Shown here in pieces: positions 21,186 through 31,850 of a stretch of DNA of 64,000 nucleotides. Source of the stretch: Fragum whitleyi (taxonomy: Eukaryota > Mollusca > Bivalvia > Cardiida > Cardiidae); the NCBI GenBank assembly GCA_948146395.1, contig OX411543.1:47220517-47284516 (forward strand). Direction: 5' to 3'. A program made the position numbers and the translations under genes. Numbering within the stretch: position 1 is the first letter of the stretch; the number at the start of each line of letters is the position of its first letter. The notes below the pieces were generated by a model that saw only the letters and a program-made list of their open reading frames with translations, did no database searches and was not told the DNA's origin.

Positions 21186-23744
21186 AAAAACCATAGTTAA
21201 AATAAATTCTGTGGTGAGTCCCATATTTCTGAAAACTTATACAACATAAATTCAAACATACAAATAAGGGGCATCATTTTCCTAGTATTATAAAGCTTTG
21301 ATTAACTATCTCCATTAAAATGAAACTAGCAGACTCAATTATATAATTGAATAATTAAGGGAAAGAGTATTCTGAATCGAAAAATAATATTGTCCAACAA
21401 GTGGGGAAACTCCTCATCTTGTAAAGGGGTCTTTGTAAGTTTGATTCCCACAGAAGGTGGTTTATGTAGCTTGACAAGACCATAAACTTCAAAGTTCATT
21501 GAAAAAAAAGAGTCTGATATTGAAGAGGGTGGCAGTAAACAATGCATAGAAATTACAAATTCTACCTGAAATCAGAATTACACTAAATTACGTCACATTC
21601 CATATAATGTGAATAATAAAAGAAAAATAATTTTTGATCTGTGTCCTATCATGCTTTTTTCATTTTGACTCAAAATTCTTATCATAAGATCATCATAATG
21701 ACAGGTCATAGGGAACTTAGCTTTTAGATTTACGGTTTACAAACTAAAACAATAAGGATTTTTTGAGTATTTCAGAGTTTTACCAATTTCATGTGATATA
21801 AGGCAACTAAAATATATTTTGTGTCTTAGATATTCATTATTCTAGACTTTTCATCAATATAGAATGAAATATTTCTCAAATGACATTCAGTAACCCAAAT
21901 TAGTGATTCGTGGAAATATGGTCACTCACAGATATATAAGAGACAACGGGATAATATCCGACCTACCTTCTATCCGAATACCGTTTCCTTTTGAGCGGTC
22001 TCAAAAACATCTCGTCCTTTCGCAGCCCATCCTAAAGCAGGCATTTCCATTCGGGTGCTTTAAGTACAATTACTGTATTCTTTTGATTGGCTTTTGATTT
22101 ACACGTCGAAAAACACTTGTTTTGTCTCGATCGGCACTCGGTATGTCAACGTAGAATCGCCAAAATGTAGACAATAGGGTTTTTCCAAAATGACGTCATG
22201 CGGGATTTTTGTTTTTGATTCAAATATATTTTTCAAAAAATATCACATATGCGAGCCAATGTCTTTTTATTACTTATTTTTATACCATATTTATGTAAAA
22301 TTAATTTGCAGTAGAAAAAATATATTCAAACCGAGATACTGCGATTATATTACGGAGTTGATTTAATGACCAGAATTCGCCGACATTGTCCGATGTTGAT
22401 AACCTTCATTACGCACTTTCTACCTTAAAACACGTGTCGAATACTTGTTAAAACCCATGTCGAGACTGACTGTCAGTTCTTGAAAAGTTGTGTAAAACCC
22501 GATTGCATAAACCACAAATGTAAATAGACTGAAGAATACCGTTTCTAATGATATAAGGTGTCTTCATGTGTCATTCGTCTCAACTCGGCCGATTCCGTAA
22601 CCTACATTTAAATCGGAGACGTCGGAGATCGCCCGAGTTATGCCAAATGAAGATGTGTACTGTAAACAAGTTCAAGAGGTAACGACCAAAATAAACACAT
22701 ATTTCAGGCAAATTACTACAAGTTGCACCAGCGAAGGCTTGGGTCAAAAACATAGTATCTGTCTCTACGGTGTTTAGACAAAAACTTTGTTTTTACTCTT
22801 AACTCTCGACAAGCTTACGCGGGTCATCAATTCCCCTGGATAATCATTCCAAGGTCAATTAGTGTTTTAAAAGGAGAATTTTCATTATCCTCACTTGATG
22901 AAGAATACTAGTATCACGCCATTAAACAAATAAACAGTGGTTTTGCGGAGAGAAGTCTTAAAAATACTAAATTGAATCTTAAGAGGCGCTACTTTATTAC
23001 AGAAAATATGAGAAATATTGAGTTTCAATGGTAAATTGAATCAAATCCTTTGTTGAAAATATATTTAACTGTGAGATTTTTCTCTCTTCTAGCCAAATTG
23101 AATGAGATTTCTGGCAGAAAAATGAGAGAATTTACACAAATCTTGCCCAAAAATGATCCCTGCATCCAATTCATTCATTCGATGCAATGCCCTGTGAATG
23201 GACCGGGCTAGGTCTAATCATCTGGTTGGCTCAGGTTTCCTTTTTTTACATCACAGACACAGAGTTTTATATTCTTTTCTGACATGTTTACTTCATTTTG
23301 GAATCAGCCACTATCGTTGGCGACCCGACTTACTAGTCAACGGCATCTAGTAGGCTTAATGACCACATGCAGAAAAGTCGACAGGTCGAAAGGTTCGAGG
23401 TCCGAAAAAAATGACATCATATCTTCCCATATTCAACTGTCGATTTCTTTGGCGATTCTAGTATACTTAAATAAGATCAATGTCCAGTCTCAACGAAGCT
23501 TATTTTAACTCCAGCCAATGGTTTTCAAGATTAAAATCTGGAAACATGAGAATTTTTCAAAAAAAAAAAAATTGTTTAATTAGAGTTCAGTTGCGAGTGT
23601 AAATGGCGGCTTTTTATTCAAGGGAAATAATCTTTACAACATGATGGTAGATAATTTGCTGTGGACCCCTGCGGATAAATTAAAAAAATATGCTTGGAAA
23701 AATATAATTTTCATATTTCGTTTAATTTCTTTCGTTATTTATGT
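20516..23744. other. Intergenic, no gene recognised; poly(A) run
   Basis: A 53-bp A-run with one C lies at 21131-21183; with no recognisable body upstream it could be a retroposon tail or simple repeat. A TGACGTCA lies at 22191-22198. GGCGGCTGGAG (20812) and CCTCCAGCCG (20883) could pair across about 75 bp. The open frames at 21903-22097 and 23284-23508 match nothing I know. Confidence 0.4.
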
Positions 23745-23905
23745 TTTAATTGAATGATTGAACGCACCGTTCAATTTGATTGAACGGTCGGATTTAGCAT
23801 AGAAAGCGTTCAATCCAATCAGAAGAAAAAACGTTCAGCGGGCAATCACGATCATTCATAAACGTTCAATCACCGCTCAGCGTTCAATCACGTCCCAATC
23901 GGATT
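23745..23905. repeat. Cluster of GTTCAATC / GATTGAAC words
   Basis: At least nine GTTCAAT or ATTGAAC words in both orientations fall within 160 bp, including TTGAACG...CGTTCAA pairs. This forms a dense inverted-motif cluster without coding capacity. I do not recognise it. Confidence 0.5.
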
Positions 23906-24089
23906 GTCAAATTCCCGTTGTTCCGTACTGTACAAATGTATTAAGATCCGACAGGATTTTCCTTACATGGTATATAACACTGGTGAACACCAAAAATGAA
24001 CAAGCGTTATAAAGTTACAGCTAATCTACGCCCTGCTAGGTAAATACGACACATGATACACATCTTTTTTCTTATTTTACATGTTTTTT

Positions 24090-24365
24090 TTTTTGTGAAT
24101 CAGGTTTGTAAGGGGAAGAGGGGGTGGTTCACCGACCCTACTCTCCATAATTTACTGGGAAACGAATAAATGGGTAGACAAAGTAGTCTGCTGAAAATAA
24201 GAAAAAATGAAGTTTCGTCTGAATAGAAACTGTTAGATTTCAATTTTTTGTTGGAACAATCACTATGTGAAAGTTTGAAGTAAATGGGATGAAAACTGTG
24301 GACCCTATAGTGAAAAAAGAGAAAGTTAACATACGGACAGACGGACAGACGCGAATCAAGTCACA
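24090..24365. repeat. Decayed repeat ending in GGACAGACGGACAGACG
   Basis: CACTATGTGAAAGTTTGAAG, GTGGACCCTATAG and ACATACGGACAGACGGACAG resemble the right-hand part of the interspersed repeats at 14490-15116 and 15793-16094. The left boundary is unclear. It is non-coding. Confidence 0.4.
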
Positions 24366-24737
24366 TCACAAATGGCTAATAAACCCGATTCAAATAAATT
24401 TAAGAAAAGAAACGTATTCGATAAGATTCTGTTACGTCTATAAGTGTTTAGATACTTAGCTGTAACACTCTCTGTCATGCAATGTTACATATCTTATTTA
24501 TTTTTTTCTCGATTTTTTTTAAATTCAAGTTGTGATAATAGAAATGAAAACTATTTCAGATTTATCAAATTGTAATTATTGCTTAAGCTTGCATTCATTT
24601 TTTCAATATAAAAGGTAATCTCAAAGCTATCAATGCCTCCACTTTGGGACATGACACACTGTGCCTCCAATTTGCTTTGTATCTGCGAGATAGAAGTGCG
24701 TGTATCACAACATCACACACTATATGTTAGTGGTATT

Positions 24738-25150
24738 TATAATATGACCGACGTCGCCGGAGTGAAATAATCCCATTAAATATTTTTGATATTACACGGG
24801 TGTTATTACACTAGTGGAATAACTATGCAAATGAGCTCAGAGGGAATAGCAACGCTACATTGTAACAACGAAAATGACGTCATAATCTACGTTTTGTGAC
24901 GTCATTTTGAAACGGCGTTATAAGTTTCGCGGAAAATTGAAACGGTGAATTTCAAGAATTTATACGATTTTTCGCTAAAATTCGGGTCATATTATAATCA
25001 GAATATAAAATTTGTGCTCATAAAAAACAGATTTTATTAAACTCGTTATCTAAAACAGATTAAAACTCGGCGCAGCCTCGTTTTTATCTGTTTATGGATG
25101 ACTCGTTTAATAAATTCAGTATTCAATGACCACTCATTCAATATCCCCTA
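24738..25150 (+). mobile_element. Family C element, copy 1
   Basis: About 410 bp matching 52035-52428 closely and 46848-47243 and 35880-36098 in reverse. It begins ATAATATGACCGACGTCG and ends GACCACTCATTCAATATCC. Inside are the octamer ATGCAAAT (about 24826), two TGACGTCA palindromes (24875-24882, 24897-24904), TTTCGCGGAAAATT, and an inverted AAAACAGATTAAAACTCGG / CGTTTTTATCTGTTT. It is non-coding. Confidence 0.8.
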
Positions 25151-25499
25151 TATATTAGCGGATTCATACATAAGTGTAATTAGGTTTTAAGTTTCAATCC
25201 TCTGTTTAATAAGCACATAATAGAAAAAGTTTAATCATTGAGAAATAAAACCATTTTTCCCAGCTAATCGGAATGCACGAAAATTGTTGTATTCATCTCG
25301 AATCGAATTATGACCGTGTTGAAAGTTTCTTGCCATGGTAGCTTTCAGCTGCGATCACAAAAGAGAGAGAACATTTGCCATCATTTTGATAAAGACAAAG
25401 GCAGTGTAATGTAAAATTTCTCCGACTTATAGATTTTAATACCTCATATTGCCGGTAGATTTGATCAACAATAACTTCAAGTATAAAATTGTTTGCTGC

Positions 25500-25846
25500 T
25501 ACAGTAAAGTGTGTAGCAAGCGGCCAAATGGGACAACCAAATAGTCGTCATTAAAGAGAATGGTCGCTAAGTACACGTTTTATATACAACTAAGATTTTT
25601 TTTTTTATTGAATATGTATGTTTTTTTTAAATTCTCCATAATCCTTAGTTGTTACAACTCAAAAGAATAGTCTCAGCGTGACGATTCTAATAATTATTTT
25701 TTCAACATGGGATTCATTTTCAAAAAGTTTTAGACCAATAATATTTGTTTTTCCAATATTTTGATTGAAAGAATAGGATTTTAAAACGGTCTCTTAATAA
25801 AAATGGTCGCTTAATAGACGTGGTCCCTTGAACAAGATTGTCTGTA
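25500..25846. mobile_element. Family Q MITE, copy 1 (TA-flanked)
   Basis: Starts TACAGTAAA and ends GTCTGTA, with subterminal GGTCGCTTAATA words at both ends and a central AATAGTCTCAGCGTGACGATT hairpin region. The copy at 58199-58544 has the same layout and nearly the same length. TA flanks and CAGT ends suggest a Tc1/mariner-type origin. It is non-coding. Confidence 0.75.
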
Positions 25847-25888
25847 CGTTTTTTAATCAATTCCAGCTGATTCTAAATACATTCTGAA

Positions 25889-26327
25889 TACAGTTAACGA
25901 CATCGTGAAACTGACAAGGTAAATAATTTTGGAATGATTTAGGAATGAAATTGAAGGAGTGTGTGGAGCGAGTTTTGAGTGAAATTAATGGGAGGTTATC
26001 CTATATCATTGGATTTGTTCAGGATGAACAAAATTGGTGATATTGATTACCTTCCTTTGATAAAAATGCATACAAGTTCTGTACACAGCTTCTTTTATCT
26101 TCAAGAACCTATGAGAAGCTAACAATTTGAATTATATCAGTGAAATAGGGATTTTCCTCTATCAAAATTTATTTTGAATGACGTGTTCATTCTATATTTT
26201 CCAATGGGTTTAAGCGTTTTTGAAAGGTTTGGGTGAGTGTTTGGAATGAATGAATGGAGTGTCGAGTGAGCGATTTAGAACGGTTTTGATTGAGGTGAAT
26301 GTCAATTTCACGATGTTACTAACTGTA
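25889..26327 (+). mobile_element. MITE family A, full-length reference copy
   Basis: 439 bp including flanking TA on both sides: TACAGTTAACGACATCGTG on the left and TTCACGATGTTACTAACTGTA on the right. Central hairpin arms are GGGAGGTTATCC and GATATTGATTACC. The right half has the GAATGAATGAATGGAGTG block. It lies about 50 bp upstream of the receptor exon's splice acceptor, so it is probably intronic. Confidence 0.9.
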
Positions 26328-26378
26328 CATGTATATGCCCATGCAAGATATTGATGATTGCTATTAACATCTTTTTAG

Positions 26379-28131
26379 GTTGAAGACTAAACCAATAAAG
26401 ATTCCTCTTAAACTCCTGCTGGTAGCTATCTTTTCTTGCGTCGGGGATGTAAGAGAAGTGTCAGGTTCGGAAAATGTGATTGATCATATGTCCGATGCTA
26501 CTGCCGCACCGTCAAATGGTTCAACACCAACAAGCAATGTGGTAAGAAAGGTTGAAACTAAGTCTACACCAGTGCTTAGTAGTGTACCTTCAAATGACGG
26601 CGACAACCTCCAGACAACAAAAGCATTTGACCCAAATAGTTCAATGTCCCCAAACGACAACATAACATTATCACCAGAGCATGAGACCACTTCTTTACGG
26701 AACACAATATCGATTGATGACAAAAATGGACTTTCGGATACAACAACCGATCAAGCAACACCAAAAAGTTCTATCATGACCAAAGAGTTCGTAACAATAA
26801 GTATACACAACTCACCATACACAAGTCCTTTTGCTAAGATGGACACGACAAGCCTAGCTGAAGATGTTAATGGCAGAATCTTTACGACCGAACGCAGCTT
26901 TACTAAAACGTCGATAACGTTCAGTGTAACGAAAAGTGGTGCAATTGGGACATCACCAGGAGAAAGAACGTTGACAAACGTGACAACACAAGATTTGACA
27001 ACTCTAGTCGATAAAACTATAGCGCGCAACAGTTCTATGAATATGACAGATTTAAACACCGACACATTGTCAAACCAAACCGAATATCCCTTTTTTTACG
27101 ACGAGGAAGACATTCAGATGATCCTGCTTAATAATGCCATCTGGGTAACCAGCGTTCCGGGAGTAATACTGAACTCGATCACCATTGTTGTCGTCACCAA
27201 GATGAAACCATTCAGCTCTACGAGTACATTCATGCTTATACTAGGAGTCACAGATCTTGTGAACGTCATGACGAGGATAATCAGTGCCACGACCTACGCA
27301 TTTGATGTTGTTTCTGACATCTCCTGTAAGCTATTGGATTACGCAATTATCCTCTCTTACAACCTTTCAAACCTGATTCTCGTGCTTTGGACAATAGAAC
27401 GCTTCATAGCTGTTTGGTTCCCCTTCAAGTGGAAACGCTTCTGCACAGTACGCAATGCGCAAATATCTTTAATGATTGCTGGTCTTGTTCTGGCGCTGTT
27501 GGCTTTACCATATCCAATCACTGGCTTCTCTGTAATGACAGAGCTTGGGTTCAGGGTATGCACGTACTCTGACTTTACTTTCGATATTTGGACACCAATA
27601 GAGTCTGTCTACTACATTTGGGTTCCACTGATCGTAATCCTTACGCTTAATATCCTGATTATCCATCGCCTGAGAAAGAAGTACGCTGACATCACTAGAA
27701 AGTCATCATCAACGACCGATAGAACTGAGTCAAGGGCCCGGGAACAGAGAAATATGACGACCATTTTGGTTGGTGTTTGTCTGGCATTTTTGCTTCTACA
27801 CCTTCCTCAAGCATGAGTTATCATATTCTTTGCGGTCCAAAGCGGCCAACCAGGTGTAACCTTTGCCAATCCCTTTGGCCCTTGGCGATCCCTGCAATGG
27901 TGTTTCATAATTACAGAATTGCAGAACAGCATCAATTTCTTTCTATATATCCTAGCAGGTCGTGAGTTTCGAGCGGCGGCAATGAAGCTTTTCTGCAGAC
28001 GAAGCGAAAACGGAACTGAGAGCCATTCCAAACCAAAGACAAAAATATCATCTTCTGGTCGTAAAGGAATTGAGGATAACGAAGCATATAGCCCTGGACC
28101 TGCCTCATTTAATGACAAACCAGAGGCGTAG
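26379..28131 (+). CDS. Rhodopsin-class G protein-coupled receptor with long Ser/Thr-rich ectodomain and one in-frame TGA
   Basis: A plasma-membrane receptor, ligand unknown. Codon 1 here is TTG at 26380. There is no in-frame ATG before codon 37, but CTTTTTAG at 26371-26378 is a good splice acceptor, so the start lies in an upstream exon not found. Residues about 8-25 look like a signal peptide. Residues about 30-245 are rich in Ser, Thr and Asn-X-Ser/Thr, giving a mucin-like ectodomain. TM1 is about 251-275, TM2 283-303, TM3 318-339 with Cys316 before it and ERF at 340-342 in place of DRY, TM4 360-382, TM5 408-430 and TM6 459-475. Codon 479 is TGA (27814-27816). The same frame then continues for 103 codons with TM7 NSINFFLY (516-523, NPxxY-like) and a Ser-rich tail. 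The layout resembles FMRFamide/peptide receptors. It is either a recent pseudogene or a null allele. Confidence 0.85.
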
Positions 28132-28173
28132 CATGCTGAAAAGAATGTACGCATGGAGATACCAAATGCATTA

Positions 28174-28618
<445 letters not shown>

Positions 28619-29789
28619 TATGTTGTGATCACGCAAACTTCTGTATGATATTTCCGCGTAACGTTAACGTCATTTCGTCTATCCCGCGTATTGTATATGT
28701 TCCCGTATTTTACGTCTGTGTTGCATTGGTGTTACGTCGTTTATTGAATACGTGGTTGTTTATTGTTGTGACAACTGTATTTTGATTTATCCGCCAGTTG
28801 TAATTAAGGATCGAACCTGCTCCTTATTTAACCCACAATTCAAACATTTTGGTGCCTTGACCAGTAAACTATGTGTCTAAACTGTCTAGGAAAACAACAG
28901 GTGTCAAAGCTTTAATTGAAGAGAACGAGCAGATACTGCGACAAAAGACATCACTCGAGTATTTGCTCTAAGAACCATGCATCAAATATTACATTGAGCA
29001 AATTCCCGTGAAACAGCCATTATGTACGCAATTAACGAAAGGACAGACATTCTACTGAAACGACAATCAATCCACAACCTACAGAAGTAATACTGTGGTT
29101 CGACAGGCAGATTGTACTTTATAAGCTTACTACCGACAAACCCAAAAACCTTTTATTACAAACAGACTACGAGAAATCCATGAAAAAAACCCTCAAAATT
29201 TCTCATGGAAGTATTGTCCTCCAGCTGATAACTCGGCAGACCTTCTTACACGTGGGGTGACTTCAGACCAGTTCTACTAGAACACATTATGGCGAAATGG
29301 AACCTCTTCGATTGTAAATGAATCGAAATGGCCAAAAATTCAGTGTCTTATTGAAATAAAAATGAATAAACCAATTGAAAGTAACAGTTGCAGGAAGCGA
29401 GTGGTATGAATCAATGATTGTGTTATGCTCGAATACTACCTCATCTGATACCGGGCTGCATTGTCATTGATATACAAAGACACAGTAACCACCAAAAGTC
29501 GTTAAACGTTACTTAGGTTTACATAGGCTTCTGAAAAAATACAGAGTCACAGAAGAAAGTCGAATGAGGAAGAATCCATAATGCCGCGCTGCCAGAGAAT
29601 ACAAGGTTTCCCTATCTCTTACCGAGAAAGCACAGGTTCACTTCCCTCGTGATACACATTCACAAAGGTGTCCTAGATGATGGTTCAAGCGCTACAGTTA
29701 TTTAGATTCGACAAAAATACTGGATTCCGTCTATAAGATAAGACTTGAAATCGGAACTTAGAAAATGCGTAACGTATGTTAAAGTGATC

Positions 29790-31182
29790 GGCGAATCTTT
29801 TCAGTCCTAGTTCGTACCCCCTTACCAAAGAACAGAGTTCAAGATAGCCCACCATTTACAGTAAATGGTGACGATTTCACATGTGTTCTTTCGATAAAGG
29901 ACAAGCTGGATACCAGTCGAAAGCCTACATTTGTTTGATCACTTGCGCGATTACGAGAGCAGTTCATATTGACGCAGTAATAGACTTAACGGAAGAATCT
30001 TTTATTAAAGCATTTAGACGATTCAGTCAGTCACACAGTTAGTAACATCGTGAAATTGACATTCGCCTCATTCAAAACCATTCTAAATCGCTCACTCAGC
30101 GATCCATTCATTCATTTTAAACACTCACTCAAACCATTCAAAAACGCTCAAACCGATTGAAAAAATATAGTATCAACAACATCAATCAAAATAAATTTGG
30201 ATAGAGAAAAATCGCGATTTCACCGACAATTCAAATTGTAAGCGTCTAATAGATTTTTTTTTTAGAATTTTTAGATTTTTTTGAGAAATAGGAAGCTATC
30301 TATAGAACTTGAATGCATATTTTTAAAGGGAGGTAATCAATATCGCTAGTTTTGTTCATCCTTAATAGAATTTGCGATACTGGATTACCCCCCCACTAAA
30401 TTCACTCAAAACTCGCTTCACACACATATTCCATTTCATTCTTAAACCATTCCAAAATCATTCACCTTGTCAATTTCACGATGTTGTTAACTGTAAATCA
30501 CTCCTGAAAACCATGCTGTTAGATAACGCGATAACCCTCAAAGCAGCGGCCTCTCATTGAAGGATGTTATTCAACTTTGACAGTTTAATACAATCCCTAG
30601 CTCACAAAGGTACAAAGTGGAAGTTTATTCCGAAGAGGGCACCGTGGTACGGAGCATGGTGTGAACGGTTAATAGGACTAACCAAAACAGTCGAGAGAAA
30701 GGCCCTGTGGCGCAGTTACTTAACACTAGATGAACCGTACGTGTAGAAATGGAAGCTACTATGAATGACCGCCCTTTAACCTGCGTATATAGTTAAAAGA
30801 TAGAATCAGAGCCCGTCACTCCCTCTCACCATTGAAACGGATGGAGGATTTCATCGTAACCATACATCGAGCCCTTGGATGAAAACAAAAAGTTCCTAAC
30901 TTCAGATAGCCGTACAGAGACAAACAAATCGAAGTCAGTCAAACATATCATTGGCCAGTTTCATACACGATGGAAGGACGAAAACCTTACTGGTCTTATA
31001 GAACACATTACTCAAACACCAACTACTCATCGGTAACGATCAAAATTGGCGACGCCGTCCAAATGCACAATGATAAACCCCGGGTACTATGGAACCTTGG
31101 TCTCGTAGAAGAACTTATTACCGGAAACGATGGGATTAAACTGGTCGTGAAATTGAAGACAATAGCTATGCCAACAGACTAG
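29790..31182 (+). pseudogene. BEL/Pao integrase and C-terminal domain, decayed
   Basis: Before the MITE (about 29790-30034): motifs of the integrase core including PPFTVNGDDF, ITCAITRAVH and EESFIKAFRRF. After it (30496-31182): LLDNA, WKFIPKRAPWYGAWCERLIG, then EGRKPYWSY, KIGDAVQMH and RVLWNLGLVEEL of the downstream DUF5641-type domain. Several frameshifts and stops lie between. The order and spacing are as in BEL/Pao polyproteins. It is non-functional. Confidence 0.8.
30035..30496 (-). mobile_element. MITE family A inserted in the integrase
   Basis: Complete inverted copy: ACAGTTAGTAACATCGTG on the left and TTCACGATGTTGTTAACTGT on the right, with hairpin GGGAGGTAATC...GGATTACCCCCCC. A TCAC lies immediately before it (30031-30034) and another just after AA on the right (30499-30502). 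Integrase coding motifs lie on both sides, so it inserted after the retrotransposon. Confidence 0.85.
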
Positions 31183-31682
31183 TGGTCAAGCTGTATTCCC
31201 GGAAATTTCAATGGGCGATTGATATAGACAATTTATATACAACGAGCAGCAGAAACACTTAAAGACATTTACTTAATTTTGAACCAACAATTGTCAAATT
31301 ATTAATTCATTGTGCGTTGAAAACGTAAGTAGTCATTTGAGTTTATGTCAATATTATTTAAATCAAATTTCCTCTCGATTTCTCAAATATGTCAGTGCAA
31401 AATCCATGAGTTTCTAATTCGTTTAATTTTCTAATTTGATAATCTAATGATCTATCTAATGATAACTTTTGTAATTGTTCTGACTGGAGAATGTTGTTGA
31501 CACGACAACGTTTGTATGTTGTTCTCACGTTACATTGACGTCGTTACGTCCTTCCTGCGTCTTGTATACGTTCCCGTGTTTCACATCTGTTTTTTTCTTG
31601 ATGTATTCTAGTTGTTCATTGGATACGTGTTTGTTTATTGTTGTAACTAGTAATTTGATTTATCCGACAGTTGTTATAAATA

Positions 31683-31850
31683 GAGAATAGATGGTTGGTG
31701 ACTTAAGATGGAAAAGGTTATTAGGCAGGGCGTAGGAATTTATCCGGTGAGCCGGAGGCGAACCGGATAAATTCCGCTGGCATTCTCGATAAAATTTTTC
31801 ATCTCAAGTCACGAAACATCTCTTTTATTTATCATGTTACAATTTTTTTT
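31683..31850. repeat. Palindromic element beside the right LTR
   Basis: Outer arms GAGAATAGATGGTTGGTGAC...AAGATGGAAAA pair with TTTTTCATCTCAAGTCACG...CATCTCTTTT. The inner hairpin is GGAATTTATCCGGT / ACCGGATAAATTCC around GAGCCGGAGGCGA. It is probably a small foldback MITE. No second copy was found in the window. Confidence 0.6.

Larger units (their letters stand above)
28621..31690 (+). mobile_element. BEL/Pao-type LTR retrotransposon relic
   Basis: Two diverged direct repeats act as LTRs: 28621 to about 28815 and 31492 to about 31690. Both begin TGTTGT and share TTGTATACGTTCCCGT-like, ATACGTGTTTGTTTATTGTT-like and TTTGATTTATCCGACAGTTG-like blocks. GGTGCC near 28851 may be a primer-binding remnant. 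The internal part is only about 2.7 kb and holds fragments of the RNase H end (ADNSADLLTRG, about 29230), the integrase, and the following DUF5641-type domain. Gag, protease and reverse transcriptase are not detectable. Stops and frameshifts are frequent. A family A MITE interrupts the integrase. Confidence 0.8.

Noticed and set aside
26484..27065. Minus-strand frames across the receptor ectodomain
   Set aside because: They are shadows of the low-complexity Ser/Thr-rich sense frame.
27814..27816. Selenocysteine codon
   Set aside because: No SECIS-like structure is evident and this receptor class is not known for selenocysteine; a nonsense mutation is simpler.
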